Source: a virus. Taken from it: a stretch of DNA of 64,000 nucleotides. This document shows positions 45,671 to 53,914 of this stretch, piece after piece. The position numbers and the translations under genes were made by a program. The stretch spans positions 1 to 64,000 of IMG/VR virus record IMGVR_UViG_3300044630_000280; one strand, given 5' to 3'. The notes beneath the pieces are model-generated. The model saw nothing but the letters and a program-made list of their open reading frames with translations, made no database searches and was not told the DNA's origin. The first letter of the stretch is position 1; each line of letters opens with the position of its first letter.

Positions 45671-46102
45671 TTAAGCTCTTGTTTTACCACGAATTGCAAT
45701 ACCGTCTGCACGAGATGAAGCTGATTTTACAGAACCACCTTTTTTGTACCCATCAAAACCATCTTTTGGCCCTATATCTTTATTTGCTTCGTCCGCAAAT
45801 TGTTTTCCACTGATACCACGTTGCTTCATTTCACGATCTCTAGAACTCTTTAAAGCATCACTATACTTTCTTTGTTCTTCACGGGGTACAGGTTTAGCTG
45901 GCGATTCATCATTCTTCATACCTAAACCTTTTTTGACGAAGTCAACAGCCTTGCCGATTGCTTCACCTGTGGCTTTACGAGCAGCTTGGTTATCTTCTAT
46001 TTCTTGTTTTTCGTAACGCTTACGACCTTCTTCTTGCGCTTTATCAGCAGCTGCGTTCTTTTGCTCTAGCTTGCTGCTTTCAGACTGTTTATCCTTAGCC
46101 AT
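45671..46102 (-). CDS. Charged small late protein ending in DGIAIRGKTRA, 143 aa
   Basis: The first 100 residues are a charged helical/coiled region with a short hydrophobic GEAIGKAVDFVKKGLG stretch. The tail FDGYKKGGSVKSASS and RADGIAIRGKTRA repeats the small motif also present at 43101 and 45509. Function unknown; member of a group of small DNA-binding-like phage proteins. Confidence 0.65.
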   Translation of the reverse strand: MAKDKQSESSKLEQKNAAADKAQEEGRKRYEKQEIEDNQAARKATGEAIGKAVDFVKKGLGMKNDESPAKPVPREEQRKYSDALKSSRDREMKQRGISGKQFADEANKDIGPKDGFDGYKKGGSVKSASSRADGIAIRGKTRA

Positions 46103-46293
46103 TATTTTTTCCCTTTAATTACATTTACCCAGCCTTGAACAGTTTTGGTTTCCCAAATACGAATAGCTGTCCAAATTATAGTAAACAATGCAGCAATGGC
46201 TGGTAGCGCTTCCATTAGTGTCCCTAGTACTGTAATGACTGACAACGCATCAACTGCATGTTTAGTCGCTTCGTGATGATCTAACATTTCCAA
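46102..46293 (-). CDS. Small membrane protein, possible holin, 63 aa
   Basis: One long or two short hydrophobic helices cover residues about 13-46 (LSVITVLGTLMEALPAIAAL, then FTIIWTAIRIW), ending in a basic tail KTVQGWVNVIKGKK. This is the plan of very small phage holins. It is far from the endolysin, where two other membrane proteins lie, so which one is the real holin is open. It shares one base with the 45671-46102 gene. Confidence 0.6.
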   Translation of the reverse strand: MEMLDHHEATKHAVDALSVITVLGTLMEALPAIAALFTIIWTAIRIWETKTVQGWVNVIKGKK

Positions 46294-46526
46294 GCCCTCA
46301 AAGATTTATTAATTCTGCTATTCGGGTCATTTGCTGTTTTCGCAGACGTAAGTTTCTTTTTCATGCCTGACATACGGGCGCAGAACGAATCTCTCCGACT
46401 TCCGCCTTCCGGCTGGGGAGCTTTTAAATTCATTCCTTGCTTTTTCGCAGAGGCTCTCCCCTTGGCGTTCAGTCCGCCGTTGGGATTCTTGCCCTCTTTG
46501 CGCTGCCATGCAGGAGACTTAGCCAT
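46281..46526 (-). CDS. DUF6321 family protein, 81 aa
   Basis: The sequence SPAWQRKEGKNPNGGLNAKG, QPEGGSRRDSFCARMSG and TSAKTANDPNSRINKSLRAW is diagnostic of DUF6321. This family is very common in phages and very highly conserved for a protein without known function. Basic with a single Cys pair (Cys49 and the C-terminal Cys81). It overlaps the membrane protein gene by 13 bases. Confidence 0.88.
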   Translation of the reverse strand: MAKSPAWQRKEGKNPNGGLNAKGRASAKKQGMNLKAPQPEGGSRRDSFCARMSGMKKKLTSAKTANDPNSRINKSLRAWKC

Positions 46527-46800
46527 AGAACACCGTTACTTTAGCTGCTGTTGGTAACGTCACATGTACACTTGTGTCAAACAAAATACCTTCACCGGGA
46601 ATTAAGTTTGCAAATGGATTGTTTGTATTAGCTGGGATATTAAATTGTAGGCGTATAGTGCCAGTAGCACCGCCATCACGAAAAATAATATCGCCCGCTG
46701 TACCTCCAGAAAGACATTGGTAGCCCTTAACTCGTGTACGTCCGGTCACCATAGTGCCGGTTGCTTCGACGTGCGAAGCTTTAACGTCTGTTTGCATCAT
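46519..46800 (-). CDS. Small structural-type late protein, 93 aa
   Basis: A beta-rich protein, with a GDIIFRDGGATGTIRLQFNI pair and an IPGEGILFDTSVHVTLP turn, of the kind used as small virion decoration or fibre-base proteins. ATG at 46800 with an AGGGGG ribosome site 7 bases before. It overlaps DUF6321 by 8 bases. No family recognised. Confidence 0.65.
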   Translation of the reverse strand: MMQTDVKASHVEATGTMVTGRTRVKGYQCLSGGTAGDIIFRDGGATGTIRLQFNIPANTNNPFANLIPGEGILFDTSVHVTLPTAAKVTVFYG

Positions 46801-46815
46801 AATGATGCCCCCCTA

Positions 46816-47043
46816 TTAGGCTGGTGTTATTGTAGTAGCGTCGGAACCTCTCCAAGGAGATGCTGGAAGTACGCCTGTGCAAGTATAAATAACGCCGGTA
46901 GCCAGATCGACTACAGATTTGCCTACAGTTTTGTTTTGGGTGTTGATTACGTTACCAATAGCGCCTAATGCCGCTGCGGTTGTAGCTGGGAAGACGAATC
47001 CGTTTTGAGATACTACTGGACCCGAGAAGGTAGTTTGTGCCAT
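46816..47043 (-). CDS. Small structural-type late protein, 75 aa
   Basis: The protein begins MAQTTFSGPVVSQNGFVFP, a start seen in capsid-associated beta proteins, and contains a TGVIYTCTGVLPASPWRGSD block. ATG at 47043 was selected for its AAGGA ribosome site 8 bases before; upstream in-frame codons (GTG at 47112, ATG at 47085) lack one. This is the first gene behind the probable internal promoter at 47134-47161. Confidence 0.65.
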   Translation of the reverse strand: MAQTTFSGPVVSQNGFVFPATTAAALGAIGNVINTQNKTVGKSVVDLATGVIYTCTGVLPASPWRGSDATTITPA

Positions 47044-47133
47044 GTCAATTGTCCTTACATGCAAGTTAGGCGTATCTGTCTGCATGTCGTCAGCCGGGAC
47101 TGTCAGATACACCGGGAACCCCGGGATGCCGTA

Positions 47134-47161
47134 GTTATACCATACTTAATAAAAAAAGCAA
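47134..47161 (-). promoter_or_regulatory. Probable internal late promoter (- strand)
   Basis: On the - strand TTGCTT (complement of 47156-47161) is followed after 16 bases by TATAAC (complement of 47134-47139). It lies just behind a - strand terminator and before a run of late genes without another obvious promoter, which is why transcription should restart here. Confidence 0.45.
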
Positions 47162-47174
47162 GTACAATATCAAA

Positions 47175-47537
47175 ATGCCACATAAAGATATCAGCGCACG
47201 TCGGGCGACAAACCGACGACACTATGAGAGAAACAAAGCTGCTGTTATAAAAAGAAACGCTGAATTTAAGCTAGCCGCAAGGGCTAAATGGGCTGAATTT
47301 AAGGCTACACTATCCTGCACAAAATGCGGTGAAAACCACCCTGCCACCCTAGACTTCCACCACGTGGTACGTTCGCCAGACAACGTTAAAGTATATAAAT
47401 TAACAGCAGATGGGGCGTATAAGAAAGCCCTAAAAGAAATAGAAAAGTGCGTAGTTCTGTGCGCAAACTGCCATAGAAAGCACCATTATGAAGAAGCTCA
47501 AGAAAAGAAAAAGGGAGCCGAAGCCCCCCAAGATTAA
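47175..47537 (+). CDS. HNH endonuclease on the opposite strand to the late genes, 120 aa
   Basis: Basic N-terminal helix, then a zinc-bound HNH domain: CTKC (Cys48, Cys51), DFHH (His62, His63), and CANCHRKHH (Cys96, Cys99, His100, His103/His104). It is the only + strand gene within 44 kb of - strand genes. Such isolated HNH genes in phages are usually free-standing homing endonucleases. Its last 4 bases overlap the stop of the acidic protein tail to tail. The - strand terminator of that gene lies inside its coding sequence. Confidence 0.88.
   Translation: MPHKDISARRATNRRHYERNKAAVIKRNAEFKLAARAKWAEFKATLSCTKCGENHPATLDFHHVVRSPDNVKVYKLTADGAYKKALKEIEKCVVLCANCHRKHHYEEAQEKKKGAEAPQD
47506..47528 (-). 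terminator. Terminator T1 (- strand) inside the HNH gene end
   Basis: On the - strand GGGGGC-TTCG-GCTCCC (complement of 47528 to 47513) with one G-U pair is followed by TTTTTCTTTTC. It ends transcription of the acidic gene at 47534-47734. The hairpin with its UUCG loop is nearly the same as T2 at 47803-47824. Confidence 0.8.
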
Positions 47538-47734
47538 TGCAAGTCTTCGTCTTCGTCTTCGTAATCTTCTAACTCAACCCAATCATCTTCATCTTCGTCG
47601 AAATAGTACCAAATTGCATCTTCTTCGTCGAACCACCAAGCTACACCATCTTCATCGTACTCAACATCTTCATCTTCGTACACGTACTCTTCTTCAAACA
47701 CTAACTCATCATCAATATAAATTGCGATATTCAT
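47534..47734 (-). CDS. Very acidic small late protein, 66 aa
   Basis: More than a third of the residues are Asp or Glu, with many aromatic residues (YVYEDEDVEYDEDGVAWWFD, then WYYFDEDEDDWVELEDY). This kind of DNA-mimic-like acidic protein occurs near phage capsid genes; its role is unknown. ATG at 47734 was chosen because of the GGAGAAATGTT ribosome site. It is bounded by terminators on both sides. Confidence 0.7.
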   Translation of the reverse strand: MNIAIYIDDELVFEEEYVYEDEDVEYDEDGVAWWFDEEDAIWYYFDEDEDDWVELEDYEDEDEDLH

Positions 47735-47802
47735 AACATTTCTCCGCCAAGAAAGACAGCCACATAGCTGCATCGCTATTATAACCCGGGAATGTTACAA
47801 AT

Positions 47803-47824
47803 AAAAAAGGGGGCCGAAGCCCCC
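47803..47824 (-). terminator. Terminator T2 (- strand) behind the capsid gene
   Basis: On the - strand GGGGGC-TTCG-GCCCCC (complement of 47824 to 47809) is followed by six T, a perfect 6-bp stem with a UUCG tetraloop. It lies 20 bases after the capsid stop. It probably limits read-through, so that capsid message is much more abundant than the genes behind it. Confidence 0.9.
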
Positions 47825-47844
47825 TCTTAGTTGCCAAAACGCTA

Positions 47845-48759
47845 TTAAGCGCCTGGGGAACCAAACATACCAAGCGGATCGGACCAACCGAAAGAATAAC
47901 GCTCACGTGACTTGTAGCGAACGTTACCGGTGTCAAAGTCACCGTCCATCGAGTTAGCCAATGGGCTACGTACAAAGTGCTTCATACCGTTAGGTACGTC
48001 GGTTGTTAAGAACCAAGCATTTGTATCGGTCAAGAAGTGGTTAATCGCGTAGCCTTCTGGGATTGAACCATTGTTCTTGATTGCGTTGATGTCGTTGTCA
48101 GCTGTACCAACACGGAGTTCGGTTTCTAACAAACGAGTTGCAACGAATTGCAGTGATGGTGGAACGATCAGTTTCTTTGGCTTAGCAGCGATCAACAGAC
48201 CACGTTCATCAGTCCAAGCAGCGATCTGAATAACAGCGTTTTCCAACGAAGTTTCGTTCAAGTCTGCAGCGGTTGATGGTGTATTGCTGTTGAAGCCACC
48301 GGAAATCAAAGGATGCTGAGTAGAGAACAGAGGCACGCCGTCACCGCCGTAGTAAGCAGATGAGTTTGTGAAGCCATAGTTCAATGTGTTAGCAGCTTTA
48401 ACTTGCTTGGTGTAAGCCATAGCACGAGCCAAAGATTTGGTGTAACGAGCGGACAACGAATCATACAAGTTGTCTTCGATAGCTTCTTCAGTCAAGCTGA
48501 AGCCCAAAGCGATTGTTTCGTGTGTATAGCGAGCAGTCCATGCTTCTTGTGCATTGTCATAAGCGATGGCGGAACCTTCGTTTTTAACAGGTGCAGCTGA
48601 GAAACCAGACAGCTTTGTTTCTTCTTCAAATGAACGCTCGGAGGTCTCTGTTTCGTAGATCTCTTTGTGTTCTTCGCCGTAGCGAGCATATTCCAAACCA
48701 AACAGAGCATTTAAGCCCGGTAAGAGTTCTTTAAGTAGTTGGGCGCGTGAAATTGCCAT
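47845..48759 (-). CDS. Major capsid protein, HK97-fold (Mu gpT-like), 304 aa
   Basis: The sequence plan, with LLPGLNALFGLEYARYGEEH, ETSERSFEEETKLSGFSAAP, ALGFSLTEEAIEDNLYDSL, VPLFSTQHPL and KLIVPPSLQFVATRLLETEL, corresponds to Mu-type major head subunits. Length is normal. It is followed at once by a strong terminator and preceded by a head decoration-like gene, as expected for a very highly expressed head gene. Confidence 0.9.
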   Translation of the reverse strand: MAISRAQLLKELLPGLNALFGLEYARYGEEHKEIYETETSERSFEEETKLSGFSAAPVKNEGSAIAYDNAQEAWTARYTHETIALGFSLTEEAIEDNLYDSLSARYTKSLARAMAYTKQVKAANTLNYGFTNSSAYYGGDGVPLFSTQHPLISGGFNSNTPSTAADLNETSLENAVIQIAAWTDERGLLIAAKPKKLIVPPSLQFVATRLLETELRVGTADNDINAIKNNGSIPEGYAINHFLTDTNAWFLTTDVPNGMKHFVRSPLANSMDGDFDTGNVRYKSRERYSFGWSDPLGMFGSPGA

Positions 48760-48771
48760 GATTTAATCTCC

Positions 48772-49359
48772 TTATACACCAGTGGTGTTGTTGTACTGAT
48801 GTGTATTGAGCTTAACCAGCAGTTCTACATAGTTGCCAGAAGCCAACTGAGTTGCAGGTACTACATCAATAACACGAACAGGCAATGTGTTGGTTGTGTC
48901 TGACGAAGCTACGTCAACACCTGATCTTGAATCACCAGTAATGGCGTTACCAGAGTTGATGATTAGAGCCATGTTAGAACCAACAACAGCACGAGTAACA
49001 CCAACAGTTGATACGGTTGTGCCAGAGCTTAAAACAGCTACTTTGAACAGAGCCATAGGATCGTCAACAACATAAACGATACCGTTGGTTGCAGAAGCTG
49101 GTAAGTACTGAGCTTGTACCGTTTGACCCAACGAGTTAGTATACTGACAGCCAACAGACACACCGCAAGGTGTACCAGCGGTACCATCAGACATTTTATC
49201 TACGCCACCAGCGGTGGTAAGATTTACCGCATCACCAAACGCAATCGCGGCATTACCGGAAATAGCTGGGATTTGGCGAACTGCGCCTGCATATGGCATA
49301 CCATCAATACGATTGATAGCAATTAGACCATATGGAGCGCTTACAGTAGGATAAGCCAT
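48772..49359 (-). CDS. Head structural/decoration-like protein, 195 aa
   Basis: A beta-rich protein starting MAYPTVSAPYGLIAINRIDG, with the run SVGCQYTNSLGQTVQAQYLP and VYVVDDPMALFKVAV. This is common directly before phage capsid genes and is thought to bind the shell. ATG at 49359 was chosen because of its GGAG ribosome site; an upstream codon at 49371 lacks one. Confidence 0.75.
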   Translation of the reverse strand: MAYPTVSAPYGLIAINRIDGMPYAGAVRQIPAISGNAAIAFGDAVNLTTAGGVDKMSDGTAGTPCGVSVGCQYTNSLGQTVQAQYLPASATNGIVYVVDDPMALFKVAVLSSGTTVSTVGVTRAVVGSNMALIINSGNAITGDSRSGVDVASSDTTNTLPVRVIDVVPATQLASGNYVELLVKLNTHQYNNTTGV

Positions 49360-49383
49360 ATTTAACTCCAAAAATAAAAAAGT

Positions 49384-49833
49384 TTATTTACCTTTACCGA
49401 ACGACGTTGAGGATTTTCTCTCCGAAAAGAGTGGCATCCGTGGGTCATTCTCTCGCATCAAGCTATTGTCAACTGCTGCAGTTTGCGCATTGGTTTGTTG
49501 GTTGTAGTATTCACTACGTTGATCCACAAATTCCGATGGTGTTTTGCATAACAATAACCCGCCAACTTCGATATTGCCTTTAAAGCGACTATCTGGGTCG
49601 ACTAGCAGTTGGAACTTCGGTTGCTCTTCCATCTTTACAGGCTCCCAACCCTCACGTAATTTCGCAGAAATGTTACGAGGGTCAGCGTTGTTAAGTGTCG
49701 AGACACGAATCCATCTATACGAGAAGCCCGGCTGCTTATCTGGTTCAGGTAGCAATTCTGCAGGTGCCCACTGCTTAGGACGCACTTGCACTTCACGGGT
49801 TTCTAGTTCACGAGTAAGTCTGGTATTAGCCAT
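49384..49833 (-). CDS. Hypothetical head-region protein, 149 aa
   Basis: The protein has a basic N-terminus (RLTRELETREVQVRPKQW), then PGFSYRWIRVSTLNNADPRN, EGWEPVKMEEQPKFQ, VDPDSRFKGNIEVGGLLLCK, and a disordered tail. The set of blocks is known from phage head clusters next to scaffold genes; role unknown. It shares one base with the scaffold gene end. Confidence 0.65.
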   Translation of the reverse strand: MANTRLTRELETREVQVRPKQWAPAELLPEPDKQPGFSYRWIRVSTLNNADPRNISAKLREGWEPVKMEEQPKFQLLVDPDSRFKGNIEVGGLLLCKTPSEFVDQRSEYYNQQTNAQTAAVDNSLMRENDPRMPLFSERKSSTSFGKGK

Positions 49834-50816
49834 TATTGTTTCTCCAATTTAAGAAATTCTTTAACGTATTGCTCCGGGGTAATTCTCAGCTTCTTTATCA
49901 GTGCAGTTTGCGCTGTAGTGAGCCTTACCTGTTTAGGTGCAGTACTACGTTTGGCTGATGCCACGACTGTCGTCGCTTTGCGCTGGGGTTTGGAGTCAGC
50001 TGAAATTTCATCTTCATCAGTCGCGTCGTTTGGAAACGCTTCTGGAAACCGTTTACGTATGGTGCTATCTATACGCCGGTAGTAATCATCTGTGCCCACA
50101 TATTCGGGACCATATTGATTCGCAAGCTTTTCGTGAAGGCCGAGCGCCGCTTGAGTCATCTCTGGGTCTTTTTGAAACCAAGAGCTATTGCGCTCATTCC
50201 AATCAACAAATTTGGGATCAGGGGCCGATTTTCGGGTCGGTTCTGAATATGTCGGTAGTTGTACATCATTTTTTACATCTTGTAAAGTAGGTTTAAAGTC
50301 TTTAGCCTGTTCCGCCTTAAGGCTAGCCCTAGTTAGCTTCTGCTGAGCTTCCGCCATTAGGTCAGGATCACCAGACTCATACGCCTCTTTAAACTGCTTT
50401 TTTGCCATCTCAAGGTCTACGTCGGCAGCGTATTGCATGGTCGAGATGTACTCTTTCTCGCCGGTTGCCATTGTAGATTTGAGCTTTTTGTTCTCTTCAA
50501 TCACCTGCTGGGCTAGACGAATAGCCTCTTCCTGCTCTCGTTGCGCCTTCTCTTTCTCACGACGTTCATCGTGATAGACCTTCTTCATCTGGAGAATGCG
50601 TTCTTTTGCTTTCGCAGAATATTCCTCTAACTCGTCCTCTTCAATCTGTTGGACGATCTCTTTGGGCATGGGTTTATGCCCGCGATCCTCAGGTGGGGTA
50701 TCATCCTCGATAGTGATCTGGAATTCTTCCGACTCATCTTGCTGCAGTGCAGCATTTGTAGCCTCATCCTTATCTACTTCATCGGGGAACTTAAATTCAT
50801 GTTTTTCGAATGCCAT
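49833..50816 (-). CDS. Probable scaffolding protein, 327 aa
   Basis: Acidic N-terminal 60 residues, a very long charged coiled coil at about 60-170 (KAKERILQMKKVYHDERREK), a middle domain and a basic C-terminal helix (QVRLTTAQTALIKKLRITPE). An elongated helical acidic protein with a basic end directly upstream of the capsid is the usual plan of head scaffolds. The basic end would bind the shell lining. No protease gene is visible nearby. Confidence 0.72.
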   Translation of the reverse strand: MAFEKHEFKFPDEVDKDEATNAALQQDESEEFQITIEDDTPPEDRGHKPMPKEIVQQIEEDELEEYSAKAKERILQMKKVYHDERREKEKAQREQEEAIRLAQQVIEENKKLKSTMATGEKEYISTMQYAADVDLEMAKKQFKEAYESGDPDLMAEAQQKLTRASLKAEQAKDFKPTLQDVKNDVQLPTYSEPTRKSAPDPKFVDWNERNSSWFQKDPEMTQAALGLHEKLANQYGPEYVGTDDYYRRIDSTIRKRFPEAFPNDATDEDEISADSKPQRKATTVVASAKRSTAPKQVRLTTAQTALIKKLRITPEQYVKEFLKLEKQ

Positions 50817-50824
50817 GTTGTCTC

Positions 50825-51232
50825 CTATGCTCTAGAAATACCACGTGGGTCTTGGACCACAGCTTCAACCGTATCGTCATTAATGATGCGGAACTCTCTG
50901 CCGTGAATCTTCAAGCGTGTGCCTGAATTAGGACGTGCAAGCACAAAGTCACCCTGTTTACACCAAGGACCCGTAGGGAACTTCTCCTTGTCGGTGTAGC
51001 AATCAGGGCCTAACTTAACCACGAAGAACACGGTACTTAATACCTCTTCGAAATGCTTGGTTGAGTCAGCTTTAATAATGCCGCTCTCGTACGTCTCTTC
51101 CTGCTCTGGTAGTGCTACTAGCATATGGTAACCAGCTGGCTCTGGTAATTGACTTGCCTTTTCTTCTGCTGTTTGTGGCAGAACTGTTGCTGCTAAACTA
51201 TCGGGGTTTGAGCCGATTAGGATTTCACTCAT
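50825..51232 (-). CDS. Phage GroES-like co-chaperonin, 135 aa
   Basis: The second part follows the GroES plan: GYHMLVALPEQEETYESG, GIIKADSTKHF (mobile loop region), then VVKLGPDCY, GPWCKQGDFVLARPNSGTRL, and EFRIINDDTVEAVVQDP. The N-terminal 30 residues are an extra extension. It would cap the host GroEL, with capsid as its likely client, as T4 gp31 does. ATG at 51232 has a GGAG ribosome site and overlaps the coiled-coil gene by 8 bases. It lies between scaffold and portal genes. Confidence 0.85.
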   Translation of the reverse strand: MSEILIGSNPDSLAATVLPQTAEEKASQLPEPAGYHMLVALPEQEETYESGIIKADSTKHFEEVLSTVFFVVKLGPDCYTDKEKFPTGPWCKQGDFVLARPNSGTRLKIHGREFRIINDDTVEAVVQDPRGISRA

Positions 51233-51419
51233 CAAATTGCTCCAAGTTTTTTGCGAGGTCTATTAGGTACATCTCCACTGCAGTGAGGCCTCGAATCTCT
51301 CCGCAAATGAATTGATACTCTTCGTAGTTTTTAGCAGCTCTACCTGCTAGAGCTTCGGCTAGTTGAGCCTGCTTCTCACGTATTTGGCGTAAGACTACTT
51401 CGATTAATTTGTTGTCCAT
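51225..51419 (-). CDS. Small coiled-coil protein, 64 aa
   Basis: Charged helix MDNKLIEVVLRQIREKQA, then NYEEYQFICGEIRGLTAVEM and a final helix. This type is found behind phage portal genes with unknown role. It shares one base with the portal end and overlaps the GroES-like gene by 8 bases. Confidence 0.7.
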   Translation of the reverse strand: MDNKLIEVVLRQIREKQAQLAEALAGRAAKNYEEYQFICGEIRGLTAVEMYLIDLAKNLEQFDE

Positions 51420-53905
51420 TACTCACCTTTTTTGGGGGGTTTGTTTGGTTGTTGGTTACGTTGTTGGGAGTCACGTTGTTTCATATGTGCGGCTATACCT
51501 TGACGGAACCCTTCTGTTTCTTGCATCTTGTCCATACGTTCTTTGTCTGCAAGGTGTCTTAGCGTCATTTGTGCACCAGCGATTTCTGCTTGTGATTCGA
51601 TGCGCATCTGTTCTATTGCTAACTGCTGTTGCTTCAGAGCTATATCGGCTGCATCTTTGTCTGCTTTGCGTTTTTGCTCTGCTGCTTTGATTGCCAACTC
51701 TTGCTGTTGCATTTGGATCACAGGGTCTTGAGCCTGTTGCTGCGCTTGCTGTTGTTGGGCTTCCTGCTGGTGCTGCTGTAACAACTGTTGTGATGCTTGT
51801 GCTGCACGACGTGAAATCTCGATCTCCATCTCTTTTGGTATCTCTTGATCGTCGTCCTCGTCCATCTCAGGTATCTGCATACCCATTACTTGTTCAATCT
51901 GCTTGCGGTACTCGTAACCTAAGTGCTCGTTAATATGAGCCATCATCGCCGCCGCTAATGCTGGAGCTTGTGGGTTGTTTGCTAATAGAGATTGAATTTT
52001 TGGATCTTGCATCGTGGCTTGATGAACCATGATATGTGCTTGGTGATCCTGATAGATAAATGCTTTGACCGGTTTACCCTTGAGAATGTTTTGGTTCTCT
52101 GTTACTGGGTCACGTGGACGTATATCATCTTCCATCGGTACTAACTTAGAGTAATTCTTTATACCCAACACATCTAACATCTGACGATGTAACAGTGGTA
52201 AGTCATATAACTGTGGAGCGCCTTGTGCTAGTTGTAATGCTGCTTGATACTGAACAACCTTCTGTGACATGGTTGCTGCGTTAGGATCAGAGACTGGAAT
52301 TACATCTACTTGGTCATAGTCTGACTGCTTAGCACGACGTGTACCTTGCACTGGCTCATAGCTATACTCATCTGAAGTGTAGTCACGGATAATGCCTTTG
52401 AGTAAACGTAGTTCTTCATGCAGTGCGTAGTGAATACGAGCTTGTACAGCCGACATCACTTTCAGAGTTCTTTCCAATATAGCCAGCGTTGTACCAACTG
52501 GAGAGTTGGCTGACATATCACTAACTTGTAGATCAGCAGCTGAAGCGAAACGACGGCCTTCGTCAATAATCTGGTTCATTAAGCCAGCTAATACTTGACT
52601 TGGCTCTTTATATGGCAGAGGAAGAATGTTGTCTCTGATTGAACCACTTGGTACGTCTACGTCTCTGAATTCACCCGGGGAGATTGGGGTATCGTCGCCT
52701 TTGATCCGCAACCCGCGAGACTTAAGTCCACCCGGAAGGTTCGACAGGGTCCCTGCATCAACGAGTTGACGGAGAATGGATGTGCCTGACTTTGCAAAAG
52801 CTCCGATAAGGTGAATGAGACCGAAGCAGTAGAAACCAAAGCCCGGGATATACCCATAGTGAACGAAATGGTTGCGTTTTTGTTTGCGTTTGTCATCTGG
52901 CTCCCAATTACGACGGATAGCTAAGACCTTTTGTGATGCTTTATCGATGGTGATGACGTAAGGCAATGCTATACCTGTCTCTTCACCCTTCTTATCTTTG
53001 TCTTCGTAGCCCGGTAAGTCATAGTCCACGTGCATCTCAAGTAATCTGTAGCGAGAATCAACTGTTGCACGGAAGCCTAGCTTCTCAGCGATCTTCTTTT
53101 CTACTTCATCTAGAGTATTTGTTGGCAGCCCAAGGTCTACATCTCGGTAAAAGCCATCAACTTGCAGCTTTCTTATGTCATTCTCGGTCTTTCTCATTAC
53201 GTGCGTTACACGTTCTGCAGTCTTCAGAGACGATGCACCGTAGGGCACTACTATATCCTCTGCAGGTACGAAAATAGACATTTGACGACCAAACGAAGGG
53301 TCGTAGTACACCTTTTTGAATGCGTTACCAGCTAGACCCAAGCCCCATAACATGCGCTCATGCTCAGGTCTAAACTCAGGCATCTCTTCGGTTAAGCGAT
53401 AGTTCATATCTTCCTGAACACGCTCCGCTGCTTCTTTCTTTTCTGGAGTTTCTTTACCAATAATCTTAGTTTTTACTGGACCCGCTGCTGGGAACGTCTC
53501 CATTATTGTTTCTGACTGGAACTTAACTAGAGCTTCGGACATAAGAGGGTGTGTAACTCCACAAGCGCCCGCCCACGGTTCAGTTCTTTCCTCTAACTTC
53601 ATACCCAGAAGGTCTAAACCGTCTACGTAAGTTTGGATCCAATCCTTTCTACTACTAACATCGTCGTCATAAGCCTCTACTAAGTCTGAAGCGATCAGGG
53701 ATAGCTCATCCTCAGTCATAAATTCAGCTAAGTTAGCATCAAAGTCCTCATCGCTATCCTCGGCTTTCTCCATGCTTATCTGCAGACCGTCTACACCTAT
53801 CTCAACAGACTCTGGGTCCTCGATAGTTATCTCTAAATCGGGTTCTTCCTGCATTGCTTGGTCGATACCTTGGGGTGCAGCGTACAAGCCTTTGTCAATC
53901 GCCAT
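51419..53905 (-). CDS. Portal protein, 828 aa
   Basis: A podovirus-type portal with the conserved part near residues 95-185 (WAGACGVTHPLMSEALVKFQ, then GLGLAGNAFKKVYYDPSFGR and EDIVVPYGASSLKTAERVTH), a GDDTPISPGEFRDVDVPSG crown-to-clip region, and a long C-terminal Gln/Ala-rich coiled coil (about 705-800) that probably forms the barrel inside the head as in P22. Acidic N-terminal extension. It forms the dodecameric DNA gate and partners TerL and the adaptors. Confidence 0.88.
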   Translation of the reverse strand: MAIDKGLYAAPQGIDQAMQEEPDLEITIEDPESVEIGVDGLQISMEKAEDSDEDFDANLAEFMTEDELSLIASDLVEAYDDDVSSRKDWIQTYVDGLDLLGMKLEERTEPWAGACGVTHPLMSEALVKFQSETIMETFPAAGPVKTKIIGKETPEKKEAAERVQEDMNYRLTEEMPEFRPEHERMLWGLGLAGNAFKKVYYDPSFGRQMSIFVPAEDIVVPYGASSLKTAERVTHVMRKTENDIRKLQVDGFYRDVDLGLPTNTLDEVEKKIAEKLGFRATVDSRYRLLEMHVDYDLPGYEDKDKKGEETGIALPYVITIDKASQKVLAIRRNWEPDDKRKQKRNHFVHYGYIPGFGFYCFGLIHLIGAFAKSGTSILRQLVDAGTLSNLPGGLKSRGLRIKGDDTPISPGEFRDVDVPSGSIRDNILPLPYKEPSQVLAGLMNQIIDEGRRFASAADLQVSDMSANSPVGTTLAILERTLKVMSAVQARIHYALHEELRLLKGIIRDYTSDEYSYEPVQGTRRAKQSDYDQVDVIPVSDPNAATMSQKVVQYQAALQLAQGAPQLYDLPLLHRQMLDVLGIKNYSKLVPMEDDIRPRDPVTENQNILKGKPVKAFIYQDHQAHIMVHQATMQDPKIQSLLANNPQAPALAAAMMAHINEHLGYEYRKQIEQVMGMQIPEMDEDDDQEIPKEMEIEISRRAAQASQQLLQQHQQEAQQQQAQQQAQDPVIQMQQQELAIKAAEQKRKADKDAADIALKQQQLAIEQMRIESQAEIAGAQMTLRHLADKERMDKMQETEGFRQGIAAHMKQRDSQQRNQQPNKPPKKGE

Positions 53906-53914
53906 GATTAGTCC

